64,000 bases of DNA from contig WLNJ01000002.1 in assembly GCA_009699865.1 (NCBI GenBank), positions 47,385 through 111,384 on the forward strand, read 5' to 3'. The notes under the pieces are model-generated. The model was given only the letters and a program-made list of their open reading frames with translations. It was not told the DNA's origin and searched no databases. Position numbers and translations under genes: made by a program. Positions within the stretch are counted from its first letter, which is position 1, and the number at the start of each line of letters is the position of its first letter. Source of the DNA: Actinomycetota bacterium (GTDB lineage: Bacteria; Actinomycetota; Thermoleophilia; Solirubrobacterales; Solirubrobacteraceae). Positions 31,782 to 42,169 of this stretch are shown here, in pieces.

Positions 31782-34661
31782 CTATGCGCCGTGGCACTTC
31801 TTGTACTTCAGGCCTGAGCCGCACCAGCATGGGTCGTTGCGACCGATCTGATCCTCATCGGAGACAACGCGCTGTTCAACCACTGGCATTCCCTCCATCT
31901 GGGCTGCGTCGGCTTGAGCCGCCTGGAGGGCTGCGATTGCCGCCGGGTCACCGGATTCAGCAGCCAGAGCGAGTGCGGCTGCGTTAGCGAGCGCTGACGG
32001 CTGCATGGCACTCCCACCTGAATAGTTGAGCGCATTGCCCGGCTGAGCTGCCGCAGGCTGCGCGGGCAGAACTGCGTCGCCGTCAACCTCTACAACGACA
32101 TTGAAGACCATGCGGGCGTAGTCGCCCCAAATCGTGTCCATCAAGTCCCCGAAGAGAACGAAGCCTTCGTTCTTGTAGGCCACGAGCGGCTCTATCTGAG
32201 CAAAGCCTCGGAGGTGGATTCCCTCACGCAGGTAATCCATGTCATAGAGGTGTTCCTTCCAACGCTGGTCGATGACCTCCAGCAGGAGGTACCGCTCAAG
32301 CTCACCCATCAGATCAGGGCCCAGCTCCTCACGGCGCGCCGCATATCGGGCGACGAGGAAGTCTGAAACTGTCTCACGCAGCTCGTCCCGGTCAATGTCG
32401 TTACTTGGGAACCGCTCGCGGAGTTCATCGGCCGGGGCGATCTCCTCAAGGCGGTCGAACAGCCCGGGAACATCCCATTCCTCGACGAAGTCGCCTGCGG
32501 TGTACTCCTCAACAAGCCTGTCAGCCAGTTTGGCCATCTCGTCCTGTGCCTGACCGCCAATGTCGGCACCTTCAAGAATCTCATCGCGGTAGCGATAAAT
32601 GACCTCGCGCTGCTGGTTGAGAACATCGTCGTACTCGAGGACCCTCTTACGCATAAGGAAGTTCTGCTCCTCGACCTTCCGCTGGGCCTTCTCGATCTGC
32701 TTGGAGAGCATCCCCGCTTCGATTGGCTCCTCATTGCCCTCTTCGTCAACTGATCCGAGGCGGTCAAGAATCTTGTAGATCCGGTCGCCTGCAAAGAGCC
32801 GGACGAGGTCGTCCTCTGCTGAGAGGAAGAACCGGGAGAAGCCGGGGTCGCCCTGACGGCCCGCGCGGCCTCGGAGCTGATTGTCGATCCGCCTAGATTC
32901 GTGGCGTTCAGTGCCGATGATGCAAAGTCCGCCGGCCTCCATCACTCGGGCTCGATCGGCCTCCACTTGGGCCTCAATGTCAGAGGTGAGGCGGGCGGCA
33001 GCAGCATCCCACTTCTCACTTCCAGGCTTGATGCCTTCCTTCTCTGCTGCGTGCTCAACGAGCGCCTCAACACTGCCTCCAAGCTTGATGTCAACGCCAC
33101 GGCCAGCCATGTTGGTGGCAATCGTCACCGCGCCGGGCAGGCCCGCGAGGGCGATGGTCTCGCCCTCCTTTTCGGCAAACTCAGGCTTCGCATTGAGCAC
33201 GCTGTGTGGAATCCCATGCTTGCGAAGGCGTTCGGAGAGGATCTCGGAGACCTCAACGGAGATAGTTCCGACAAGGACCGGCTGATCGTTCCCGTTGCGC
33301 TCGCGGATCTCCCTGACCACAGCGCTCCACTTACCTTCGCGCGTCTTGAACACTTGGTCGTTGCGATCGTCGCGGATCATCTCTTGGTTGGTCGGGATCT
33401 GAACAACCTGAAGTTCGTAGATCTTCATGAACTCTGTGGCCTCAGTGAGAGCAGTACCAGTCATACCCGCGAGCTTCTCGTACATCCTGAAGTAGTTCTG
33501 GAGCGTGACGGTTGCGAGGGTCTGGTTCTCCTCCTGAACACGCACGCCTTCCTTGGCCTCAACCGCCTGGTGCAAGCCCTCAGACCAACGGCGTCCGTCA
33601 AGAATTCTGCCCGTGTACTCATCGATGATCTTGACCTCGCCATCAACGACTGCGTAGTCCACATCACGCTTGTAAAGGGACTCGGCCTTGAGCGACTGAA
33701 TCAGGTGGTTGACGAGATAGCCATTCTCAGCTCGGTAGAGATGATCGATTCCCATGAACCGCTCAGCCTTAGAGACTCCCTGCTCCGTTACCGCGACAGT
33801 CTTGTGCTTCTCCTCAAACTCGAAGTCGAAGTCTGCAACGAACTCCTTCTTGGTCTTCGGGTCCATCCCCTCAGGCTTCTCGCCGGAGCTCATGGTCTTG
33901 GCCAGCTTGGCGAACTTGGCGTAAAGGTCAGCTGCCTGCTCGGGAGCACCGCTGATGATCAGCGGGGTACGTGCCTCATCAATGAGGATGTTGTCAACCT
34001 CATCAACCACGGCAAAGATGTGGGCCTTGATTCCTTCGCCCGCCTTGGCGCGCCCCCCGTGCTGGACCTTCTCCTCAAGGGATGTCGCCATGTTGTCCCG
34101 GAGATAGTCGAAGCCGAACTCCGAGTTGGTGCCGTAGGTCGCATCGCAGGCGTATGAGGCACGCTTGGACTCGTAGTCCTGCAGGTTTTGGAGAATCCCG
34201 ACGCTGACACCAAGTTGCTCATAGATCGGCATCATCCACTCAGCGTCACGGCGGGCAAGATAGTCATTGACAGTCACGACATGAACGCCTCTTCCGGAGA
34301 GGCTGTTGAGGACAACCGCGAGCGTTGCGGTCAGCGTCTTGCCCTCACCCGTCTTCATCTCTGCGATGGCACCGCTGTGGAGCACCATGCCGCCTACCAG
34401 CTGAACATCGAAATGCCGCATTCCCATAGTGCGTTTGCCGGCTTCGCGGACAAGAGCAAAGCACTCTTCCAGCAGCTCATCTAGTGACTCTGGTTCATCC
34501 CCGCGGGCCCTCTCACGCAGGCCATCCGCGGCTGCTCTGAGCTCTGCATCGTCGAGAAGTTCGAGCTCGGGTTCCCACGCAGCGATGCGCTTGACCCGCT
34601 CCTCAAACTGCTTGTACTTCTTTCCCTCGCCGATGCGAAGTGCACGCTCAATAATGGACAC
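31782..34661 (-). CDS. secA: Preprotein translocase ATPase SecA
   Basis: A 959-residue motor ATPase that drives preproteins through SecYEG. Walker A MKTGEGKT is at residues 102-109, then the DEVDNILIDEARTPLIISG motif (DEAD-like Walker B), the long preprotein cross-linking domain, and NMAGRGVDIKLGG and IIGTERHESRRIDNQLRGRAGRQGDPG of the second helicase domain. The C-terminus carries a Pro/Ala-rich linker and an intact zinc SEC-C motif CWCGSGLKYKKCHG. Slightly longer than the usual 840-900 residues because of the linker. Start ATG at 34661. comF lies upstream by 9 bp and prfB starts directly after the stop. Confidence 0.97.
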   Translation of the reverse strand: MSIIERALRIGEGKKYKQFEERVKRIAAWEPELELLDDAELRAAADGLRERARGDEPESLDELLEECFALVREAGKRTMGMRHFDVQLVGGMVLHSGAIAEMKTGEGKTLTATLAVVLNSLSGRGVHVVTVNDYLARRDAEWMMPIYEQLGVSVGILQNLQDYESKRASYACDATYGTNSEFGFDYLRDNMATSLEEKVQHGGRAKAGEGIKAHIFAVVDEVDNILIDEARTPLIISGAPEQAADLYAKFAKLAKTMSSGEKPEGMDPKTKKEFVADFDFEFEEKHKTVAVTEQGVSKAERFMGIDHLYRAENGYLVNHLIQSLKAESLYKRDVDYAVVDGEVKIIDEYTGRILDGRRWSEGLHQAVEAKEGVRVQEENQTLATVTLQNYFRMYEKLAGMTGTALTEATEFMKIYELQVVQIPTNQEMIRDDRNDQVFKTREGKWSAVVREIRERNGNDQPVLVGTISVEVSEILSERLRKHGIPHSVLNAKPEFAEKEGETIALAGLPGAVTIATNMAGRGVDIKLGGSVEALVEHAAEKEGIKPGSEKWDAAAARLTSDIEAQVEADRARVMEAGGLCIIGTERHESRRIDNQLRGRAGRQGDPGFSRFFLSAEDDLVRLFAGDRIYKILDRLGSVDEEGNEEPIEAGMLSKQIEKAQRKVEEQNFLMRKRVLEYDDVLNQQREVIYRYRDEILEGADIGGQAQDEMAKLADRLVEEYTAGDFVEEWDVPGLFDRLEEIAPADELRERFPSNDIDRDELRETVSDFLVARYAARREELGPDLMGELERYLLLEVIDQRWKEHLYDMDYLREGIHLRGFAQIEPLVAYKNEGFVLFGDLMDTIWGDYARMVFNVVVEVDGDAVLPAQPAAAQPGNALNYSGGSAMQPSALANAAALALAAESGDPAAIAALQAAQADAAQMEGMPVVEQRVVSDEDQIGRNDPCWCGSGLKYKKCHGA

Positions 34662-34670
34662 TCGTCGAGG

Positions 34671-35390
34671 CTACCAACTGCGCGGCATCGGGCGGGCAAA
34701 GCCGGGCGGGAGCGCCCTTGCAAATACGGCACAGTGGACCACCTGAGCACCAGAGAGCAGGAGTCCTGAACAGGCCGCTTGGAGTGAAGCGCCCGTCGTG
34801 TAGACGTCGTCAACGACAACGCATCTCGACGGCACGGTCCCCCTACCACTGATCTGAATCCGCCCAGGCTGTTGGCGCTCCTGGCGCGACGCGCCGACCT
34901 GCCTGACGGATTGGCCTCTAGGCAGCCTCTCGAGCACTCGAAGGACAGGACGCCCAGTAAGTCCGGATAGCTGCTCCGCCAGAATCCGGGCGTGGTCCAC
35001 CCCGGTTGCCCTGAGCCGAGCTGGGTCTGGTGGCATGGGCACAAGTGCGACACCCTCCGTGGGGAGCGCGGCCTCAGCCATCAACTTCGCCATCTGGGCC
35101 GCAACCCGCTTTGCCCCAGAGGACTTCAGAGCGATCACCAACCCCCTCGCGGGCCCCTCATGCGAACAGGCTGCCGTTGAGGACTCCCAAGGGGAACCAT
35201 GGGCAGGGCAGCTGTCACAAGGCACAGGCAGCGCGCAACGCTGACAGAGGCGACCAGTCAGCAGCGGCATGCTCTCAGCACACTCGCCGCATAGGACCGC
35301 ACGGGGGTGCATAGGCTCGCACCCACACCCAAGGCATACGGGTGGGATCAGCAAACTGACCAGCTGTTGAAGGCTCCCCACGACAGGCAT
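34671..35390 (-). CDS. ComF-family phosphoribosyltransferase-like protein
   Basis: A 239-residue protein with an N-terminal zinc ribbon (CLGCGCEPMHPRAVLCGECAE and CQRCALPVPCDSC) and a C-terminal PRTase fold with the PRPP motif VVVVDDVYTTGASL. This is the ComF/GntX architecture, related to DNA uptake competence in firmicutes and to unknown roles elsewhere. LVPMPPDPARLRATGVDHARILAEQLS is the conserved PRTase-like region. No other competence gene is in the window. It begins the comF-secA-prfB-nadC-nadA run, divergent from the CtaG-like gene. Confidence 0.9.
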   Translation of the reverse strand: MPVVGSLQQLVSLLIPPVCLGCGCEPMHPRAVLCGECAESMPLLTGRLCQRCALPVPCDSCPAHGSPWESSTAACSHEGPARGLVIALKSSGAKRVAAQMAKLMAEAALPTEGVALVPMPPDPARLRATGVDHARILAEQLSGLTGRPVLRVLERLPRGQSVRQVGASRQERQQPGRIQISGRGTVPSRCVVVDDVYTTGASLQAACSGLLLSGAQVVHCAVFARALPPGFARPMPRSW

Positions 35391-35422
35391 CCATCAACGG
35401 TTGCACCCCAAATCGCACCTAT

Positions 35423-36286
35423 GTGCGGCAGCCTGCGACGATCAAGCGTGTGAGCGCCGCAGATCTACTTGCCACAGCCCCACCAGCGGGTCCGGATGCC
35501 GGGTCCCCCCTGGTCGCAGTAATCGGCGGGCTCTACCTAGCCGTCTACCTCTGGCGCTGGATCAGTTGTCGACGAGACCCCAAGACACGCTCGCCTGGAG
35601 TCGGCAGGCTGATCGCCTTCGCGGCTGGCTGCGGACTGATGGCACTAGCCCTGGGCCCTCCACTTGACCGCTGGGCTGAACAGTCAGCCACCGTGCACAT
35701 GGTTCAGCACGTTGTCCTCCTTGATCTGATCCCCATCCTCCTCTTTGCCGGGCTCACGAAGGCAATGCTGCGCCCCATCACAAAGCGCCTCCACGGGGTC
35801 GAAGCCAAGGTTGGCTTTCTGGCCCTACCTGCGTTCGCCGTTGTCGCGTATTGCGGACTGATGTATGCGTGGCATGTGCCCGCCCTCTACAACCAAGCCC
35901 TTAAGAACTCAAGCGTCCACGCACTTGAGCACATGACACTGCTTGCGGCAGGGATCCTCTACTGGTGGCACCTGATGAGCCCCGTCCGGGTTCGCTACCA
36001 CCTTGCCGGAACGGGTCCCGTTCTCTACATGGCCACAACAAAGATCCTCGTGGGAATCCTCGGCATCGTGCTGATCTTCTCCCCTAGCTCGCTCTACGCG
36101 TACACGGGCAGCTTCATGGGGATGGACCCGCTGACTGACCAGCACGTCGCCGGAACGGTAATGGCCACCGAACAGACCTTGGTGATGGGCATCGCCTTTG
36201 CGGTGCTCTTCCTCAAGATGCTTGCTGACAGCGAGCGACGTCAGCTCCAAGAGGATGTCGCCGCCGAGGCCCCAAGTCGGGCCTAA
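35423..36286 (+). CDS. Cytochrome c oxidase assembly protein, CtaG/Caa3 type
   Basis: A 287-residue membrane protein with seven predicted helices. Conserved histidines expected for this copper-handling family are visible: VHMVQHVVLLDLIP, YAWHVPALYN, SVHALEHMTLLAAG and YWWHLMSP. CtaG (Caa3 type) is needed to assemble the CuB centre of caa3 oxidases. The start is GTG at 35423; a later GTG at 35453 is possible. No oxidase genes are in the window. Convergent with the tandem secreted paralogues; a copper ATPase lies 25 kb away. Confidence 0.87.
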   Translation: MRQPATIKRVSAADLLATAPPAGPDAGSPLVAVIGGLYLAVYLWRWISCRRDPKTRSPGVGRLIAFAAGCGLMALALGPPLDRWAEQSATVHMVQHVVLLDLIPILLFAGLTKAMLRPITKRLHGVEAKVGFLALPAFAVVAYCGLMYAWHVPALYNQALKNSSVHALEHMTLLAAGILYWWHLMSPVRVRYHLAGTGPVLYMATTKILVGILGIVLIFSPSSLYAYTGSFMGMDPLTDQHVAGTVMATEQTLVMGIAFAVLFLKMLADSERRQLQEDVAAEAPSRA

Positions 36287-36293
36287 GTCCCGC

Positions 36294-36848
36294 TCAGCCG
36301 GCGAAGCTTGTGGCGGCACACTTCGTGATCAACTTGCTGGTCCAGACTCGCCCGTTACGAAAGGCGGGAGGAGTGGGCGGGGTGCTCCCGCTCGATAGAT
36401 GGCCAGTAGACCTTCTTTTCGGGATAAGCGCCGTCTCACCGACGAGGCTCACTCGATGCTTTCCAGCCCGGGCATGGCTGAGATCAATACGAACCTTGAA
36501 ACGGCTGAGAGCGGACGCGGAAGGGTTGCGATCCGCCTGGACGGGATTACCGACGCTGCCCTTCGCATAGACCGCTCGCCCGTCGACCAACACCCTCTGT
36601 CTATACAGATAAGTCCAGACTCCGAACAGATAATGTCCACCGAGGTCAATTCGAAAGGCGACCAGCTTGCTCCCAGACACGCAGCCTTGGGGACCAGTGC
36701 CGCTGGTTGATCCAATCACCGCGCTGGGGTTGTAGACGCACTCACCCGCACCCGCGCAGGGCGTCGCGCCAGCCGAAGATGAAAGAGCCATCACTGCCCC
36801 GGTTGCGATCAAAACCGCGCTAATCCCTGAACGAACCAGATTCCTCAC
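36294..36848 (-). CDS. Secreted two-cysteine protein, paralogue C
   Basis: A 184-residue exported protein of unknown function. Signal peptide (SAVLIATGAVMALSSSAGA) precedes a mature part with an extra N-terminal pair CAGAGEC, the shared IGSTSGTGPQGCVSGSKLVAF block, a beta-rich middle ending in ARAGKHRVSLVGETA, and the shared ITKCAATSFAG end. Its two neighbours upstream have the same architecture. It is the longest of the three, with inserts in the middle. GTG start at 36848, 13 bp after the stop of paralogue B, so likely one operon. Convergent with the CtaG-like gene (7 bp gap). Confidence 0.8.
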   Translation of the reverse strand: MRNLVRSGISAVLIATGAVMALSSSAGATPCAGAGECVYNPSAVIGSTSGTGPQGCVSGSKLVAFRIDLGGHYLFGVWTYLYRQRVLVDGRAVYAKGSVGNPVQADRNPSASALSRFKVRIDLSHARAGKHRVSLVGETALIPKRRSTGHLSSGSTPPTPPAFRNGRVWTSKLITKCAATSFAG

Positions 36849-36861
36849 GAGAGGGGCGAGC

Positions 36862-37329
36862 TCAGCCGGTGTAGTGCGGCTTGGGACGCGCGGCTGCGCA
36901 GTGTCTGATTCGCGCGTACTCGTTGTGGAATGGGAGCGGAACTCCGGCTGGCCGAGCGTCTCTCCCCCGCCTAGGTGGCACGTAGTCCCAATAGACCGAG
37001 AGCTGGATCAGGTGACTACCGGCACTAAGGCCACGCAGGCTAATTGTCCTGACCATCGACTTGACTCCCATACCGGTGAAGTCGCCGGTAGCTACAACCT
37101 TGCCCGCCAACCAAACGCGCATGCTGCGAATTTCCTGCATAAAAACAGTGGGGGTAGATGTGAACCGGAGTGTCTTGCTCGCCCCCACGCAACCGTTCGC
37201 TCCTGAGCCTTTGGTGGAGCTGATCGTGCTGGCCGGCCACGATTCCCCAGCAATGGCACCCGACGCGAGGGCAAGGGCGAGGATGCAAGTGAGGGATACG
37301 GCGACAGCTGTCGTCCGTGGGGCAGTCAT
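36862..37329 (-). CDS. Secreted two-cysteine protein, paralogue B
   Basis: A 155-residue exported protein. Signal peptide (VAVSLTCILALALASGAIA) is followed by STISSTKGSGANGCVGASK, a beta-rich middle (RVWLAGKVVATGDFTGMG, LSAGSHLIQLSV) and a final cysteine in RIRHCAAARPK. It differs most from the other two near the end (Pro/Arg-rich stretch before the last Cys, and tail KPHYTG). The ATG at 37329 overlaps or abuts the stop of paralogue A, and is chosen because the signal peptide then begins correctly; a longer in-frame reading from 37473 would lie inside paralogue A. Function unknown. Confidence 0.8.
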   Translation of the reverse strand: MTAPRTTAVAVSLTCILALALASGAIAGESWPASTISSTKGSGANGCVGASKTLRFTSTPTVFMQEIRSMRVWLAGKVVATGDFTGMGVKSMVRTISLRGLSAGSHLIQLSVYWDYVPPRRGRDARPAGVPLPFHNEYARIRHCAAARPKPHYTG

Positions 37330-37330
37330 C

Positions 37331-37825
37331 TCAGCCCGTGAAGGTTGCTGCGCACTTGGTGATGACGCGCGTTGTGGTGACGGTGCCACGAAACAGCGGT
37401 GGACCGCCCGGCACGAAGACACTTGACGCTTGATTTGCACTGTGGCGCCCCACCAGACCGTAAGTAGTGCCAACTAGCTTGAGGCGATGCCTGCCTGCGC
37501 GGAGCTCGCTGAGCCGGACCCTCACAGTGAACTGCCTCATCGGGGACCCCGAGCTCGCGCTAACCAAGCCTGCGTAGCTCTTGCTAGCGATCCGCTTGCC
37601 ATCCAGGGTCACAGTCGCCCCGCTGAAGGTGTAATAGCTGTCGAGTGGGTTGAGCGTGAACCTGACTACCTTGTTTGACGCGACGCAGCCGCCTGTCCCG
37701 GCGCCACGAGTCGAGCCAATACTCGCCGTCGGGTCTGGGAGGGGCACACCAGATGCGACCGGCGCTCCGGCGAGCGCAAGGGCTGCGGTCAGCGAGAGAA
37801 CAAGGCATATCCGGGATCTACTCAT
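37331..37825 (-). CDS. Secreted two-cysteine protein, paralogue A
   Basis: A 164-residue exported protein, first of three tandem homologues. Signal peptide (LVLSLTAALALAGAPVASG), then ASIGSTRGAGTGGCVASNKVVRFTL, a beta-rich domain with VTLDGKRIASKSYAG and LRAGRHRLKLVGTTY, and the closing TTRVITKCAATFTG. One cysteine near each end of the domain suggests a single disulfide clasping a beta-sandwich (Ig/fibronectin-like) fold, which is inference. ATG at 37825; the gene upstream (UDP-glucose pyrophosphorylase) ends 50 bp before it. No enzymatic motif is visible. Confidence 0.82.
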   Translation of the reverse strand: MSRSRICLVLSLTAALALAGAPVASGVPLPDPTASIGSTRGAGTGGCVASNKVVRFTLNPLDSYYTFSGATVTLDGKRIASKSYAGLVSASSGSPMRQFTVRVRLSELRAGRHRLKLVGTTYGLVGRHSANQASSVFVPGGPPLFRGTVTTTRVITKCAATFTG

Positions 37826-37875
37826 TGTCGCCGAGACTAGCGGAGGCCGATCCGGAAGCGCATCAGACAGGGCCC

Positions 37876-39324
37876 TTACTTGCCCTTCAGGGTGGTCCCG
37901 TCGCTTACAGCCGCCTTACCAACGCCACCAGAATCGACTGTCATGACTCCCTCGACCACAACTCCGTGGCCGAAGAGAACATCACCTTCAACCTTGAGCG
38001 ACTCGCAGTTGATCAGCGAAGGCGGCCCAGCCGGGAAGTGATCCTCAAAGTCGGCAAGCAGCTTGTAGTGCGCCGCATCTAGGTCGACCACAGGCGGCCT
38101 GCCTTCGCGTCGGGGGTCTAGCACCACACGGGAATCAGAGGTAAGAACATAGGCGTCAGACCTAACAGCCAGGAGGTCACCCGTGGTCTTGACCGGCGCA
38201 AAGCGGGAACGCGGAACGCGCAGCGCAGCCGCGCCTTCAAAGAGTGCAATCGCCGCACCCATTGCGGACTCGAGCTGAATCACCTCGGGTGAGGTTGGGT
38301 CAGTTGGGTCGACAGTCTTGTGGTTGACAATCATCGGCAGATCCAGCACACCGGCCCCCACATCAAGTGCCTTGGCAAGCGCGTCCAGGTCAACCCAGAG
38401 GGAGTTCGTGTTGAAGTACTTGTGGCGGTCAACGTCTTGGAACGCGTCCAGATCCGCGTCCGCTGTCTGCGCGACCTCGCGCAACACCAGTCCGCCCTCA
38501 GGTCGCCTAGCGAGATGCCCGCCCTTGCGGTCAGCTGCCGTGCGGTCGGCCACCTCCATCAGGAACGGAATCTCCTTCGAGGCAAACCAGTTCAAGATCC
38601 GCTCGTCAAGAACCGCTCCAAGGTTGTCCGCGTTAGAAACAAAGGCGTACCGGAAGCCCTCGGCTCGAAGCTCCTCAAGCGTGCCTGACGTGACAAGGGC
38701 CGTGTATAGGTCGCCGTGTCCGGGTGGCGCCCACTCAAGTTCAGGGTCGGCGGCCCATTCGACTGGGAGGAGGCTCCCGGCGTGCAGTTTCGGGACGCGA
38801 TTCTGAAGAAAATCAAGCCGAACCCCATTGGTAGCAAGGCCGGGGTAGGCGCTCAGCGCCTCAAGGGTGTCGGCGCGTGTGGCGAAGCTGTTCATCAGAA
38901 CGAGCGGTAGTTGAGCACCTGTTGCCTCTCGCAGGGCAAGCACCTGACGGGCAACGATGTCAAGGAACGAGAGGCCCTCCTTAGCTTCAATCAGGGACTT
39001 TGCCTTGGTCATGCCCATCCCAGTCCCAAGGCCGCCGTTGAGCTTGATTACAACTGTTCTACCGAGCGCCTCGTGATTCTCAACAGCGGGGAGATCCTCA
39101 GCGTCAGGAAGCTCACTGATCGGCTCAATTGAGTTCTCGCCAATCAGCCCGCGTTGCCCTTCGGCCAGCTGGTGGTGGAATCTGACGAACGCTGCAACCG
39201 CAGCTAACCCGGCCCCGTCGGCTTCAAGCTTTTGCCTGGCGGCTAGAAACGCGTCGTCCACGGGACCGATGCTATTGGGCGGAAGCGTCGGGACGCCACG
39301 AATGCCGGTAGACCCGCTGGTCAT
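37876..39324 (-). CDS. UTP-glucose-1-phosphate uridylyltransferase (eukaryotic-type UDPGP family)
   Basis: A 482-residue pyrophosphorylase making UDP-glucose from UTP and glucose-1-phosphate. It belongs to the eukaryotic/UDPGP branch, not the shorter bacterial GalU branch. Motifs: VVIKLNGGLGTGMGMTKAKSL (nucleotide-binding loop), PLVLMNSFATRADT, APPGHGDLYTAL (uridine/substrate site), FVSNADNLGAVLD, and FNTNSLWVDL. The C-terminus has beta-helix-like repeats. The ATG at 39324 overlaps the end of the SAH-hydrolase homologue by 53 bp. It feeds the UDP-glucose dehydrogenase gene at 45 kb. The three secreted paralogues lie downstream. Confidence 0.93.
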   Translation of the reverse strand: MTSGSTGIRGVPTLPPNSIGPVDDAFLAARQKLEADGAGLAAVAAFVRFHHQLAEGQRGLIGENSIEPISELPDAEDLPAVENHEALGRTVVIKLNGGLGTGMGMTKAKSLIEAKEGLSFLDIVARQVLALREATGAQLPLVLMNSFATRADTLEALSAYPGLATNGVRLDFLQNRVPKLHAGSLLPVEWAADPELEWAPPGHGDLYTALVTSGTLEELRAEGFRYAFVSNADNLGAVLDERILNWFASKEIPFLMEVADRTAADRKGGHLARRPEGGLVLREVAQTADADLDAFQDVDRHKYFNTNSLWVDLDALAKALDVGAGVLDLPMIVNHKTVDPTDPTSPEVIQLESAMGAAIALFEGAAALRVPRSRFAPVKTTGDLLAVRSDAYVLTSDSRVVLDPRREGRPPVVDLDAAHYKLLADFEDHFPAGPPSLINCESLKVEGDVLFGHGVVVEGVMTVDSGGVGKAAVSDGTTLKGK

Positions 39325-40540
39325 CGGTGAGACTGTCGATCTCAACACCCATCGAGGCGAGCTTGAGTCCCGCGACTTCCTCATCGATTTCCGTCGGCAC
39401 AGGCTGCACTCCTGGCGCAAGCCGAGCCCCACTCGCCAGCCGCGCGGCCGTCAGGGCTTGGGTTGCGAATGACATGTCCATCACAGAAGCAGGGTGGCCT
39501 TCTGCCGCCGCAAGGTTGACAACGCGACCGCCTGCGATCAGGTTGAGCTTGTTAGCACCAAGGCTGTACTGCTCAACTAGGGGTCTGGCCTCAAGTGGGG
39601 TTCCGCCAGCGCTACGCAGCGCAGCGATATCGATCTCCACGTCGAAATGGCCGGCGTTGGCAAGTACCGCGCCATCCTTCATCAGCTCAAAGTGCTCTTT
39701 GCTCAAAACCCCAACACTGCCTGTCACTGTGATGAACACATCGCCGCGCCCTGCTGCTGCTAGCGCTGGCAGGACTTCAAACCCATCCATCCGAGCTTCA
39801 AGCGCGCGCATCGGGTCAACCTCACACACAATCACCGTCGCCCCCGCCCCTGCTGCCCTAAGTGCAATCCCCTTGCCGGTCCAGCCATACCCAAGCACCA
39901 CAAGCACCCGGCCGGCCAGCAGGATGTTGGTTGCGCGGAGGATCCCGTCAAGAGCGGACTGCCCGGTGCCGTAGCGGTCATTGAAGGCCCTCTCCGTCCC
40001 TGCCTCGTTGACGGCAATCACTGGACAGCGGAGTGCCCCAGCAGCGTCCATGGCTCGCAGGCTGACAATCCCGGTGGTCGTCTCCTCAGTGCCACCGAGC
40101 AGACGGGCCGCGGCGTCGGGGTCGCGGGAGTGGAGAACGGTCACAAGGTCTGCCCCATCGTCAAGCGTGATTGCGGGACCCGTGTCCAGAACTCGACCGA
40201 GGTGCTGTGCGTAGTCGTCAACGCTCTCACCGTGGTGTGCGAAGACCGCAACGGAATGGTTGGCGACTAGGGCCGCTGCGACGTTGTCCTGCGTGGAATA
40301 AGGGTTTGCCGCGCAGAGGGCAACATCGGCGCCACCAGCGACAAGTGTGCGCATCAGATTTGCTGTCTCCGCCGTTACGTGCAGGCAGGCTCCAAGCCTG
40401 AGCCCTTTGAGTGGTTGGTCCTTGGCGAACCGCTCTCGGATTGACTGGAGCACTGGCATCTGACCATCAGCCCATTCGATTCTCGCCTCGCCTACTGACG
40501 AGAGGGATGGATCTGCAATGTCATGTTCGAGGGAGCTCAT
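39272..40540 (-). CDS. Adenosylhomocysteinase homologue, archaeal/S-inosylhomocysteine-hydrolase-like
   Basis: A 422-residue member of the SAH-hydrolase family, clearly distinct from the canonical ahcY next to it. It keeps LGACLHVTAETANLMRTL, PYSTQDNVAAALV, GTEETTTGI, the NAD motif VVLGYGWTGKGIALRA and GHFDVEID. Changes from AhcY: STQDN for STQDH, HHGES for the usual WKGE, GYGWTGKG for GFGDVGKG, and no C-terminal KPDHYRY tail that closes NAD in the neighbouring subunit. These are traits of archaeal and Thermotoga-type enzymes, some of which prefer S-inosylhomocysteine. ATG at 40540 lies just past the ahcY terminator; an earlier GTG would lie in the hairpin. Confidence 0.88.
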   Translation of the reverse strand: MSSLEHDIADPSLSSVGEARIEWADGQMPVLQSIRERFAKDQPLKGLRLGACLHVTAETANLMRTLVAGGADVALCAANPYSTQDNVAAALVANHSVAVFAHHGESVDDYAQHLGRVLDTGPAITLDDGADLVTVLHSRDPDAAARLLGGTEETTTGIVSLRAMDAAGALRCPVIAVNEAGTERAFNDRYGTGQSALDGILRATNILLAGRVLVVLGYGWTGKGIALRAAGAGATVIVCEVDPMRALEARMDGFEVLPALAAAGRGDVFITVTGSVGVLSKEHFELMKDGAVLANAGHFDVEIDIAALRSAGGTPLEARPLVEQYSLGANKLNLIAGGRVVNLAAAEGHPASVMDMSFATQALTAARLASGARLAPGVQPVPTEIDEEVAGLKLASMGVEIDSLTDDQRVYRHSWRPDASAQ

Positions 40541-40550
40541 GGGAAAGGAA

Positions 40551-40586
40551 ACGGGGCCCACCGCCAGTTCAAGCGGTGAGCCCCGT
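40551..40586 (-). terminator. Intrinsic terminator after ahcY
   Basis: A 14 bp stem (acggggcccaccgc / gcggtgagccccgt, one mismatch) with an 8 nt loop lies 20 nt after the ahcY stop on the minus strand and is followed by TTTCCTTTCCC. It ends just before the start of the SAH-hydrolase homologue, so that gene must have read-through or its own promoter. Confidence 0.8.
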
Positions 40587-40605
40587 GTTCAAGCCTTCTT
40601 GCTGC

Positions 40606-42060
<1,455 letters not shown>

Positions 42061-42169
42061 GTTGTCCTATTCCTTCGGTTGGTTTCTATTTTCAAAGCTG
42101 CTTGTAATGCGTGAAGTCTCTGTTGCTGGTTCGCGTCTGGGCGCGACCTTCCTGCTGTTGGGCGGCTAG

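Noticed and set aside
32901..34157. A 418-codon open frame on the plus strand inside secA
   Set aside because: Antisense to secA, whose motifs are complete; translation is Leu/Asp-rich with no family features.
42061..42169. ahcY leader considered as SAH or SAM riboswitch
   Set aside because: I could not identify the conserved core of either aptamer; only an ordinary leader is seen.
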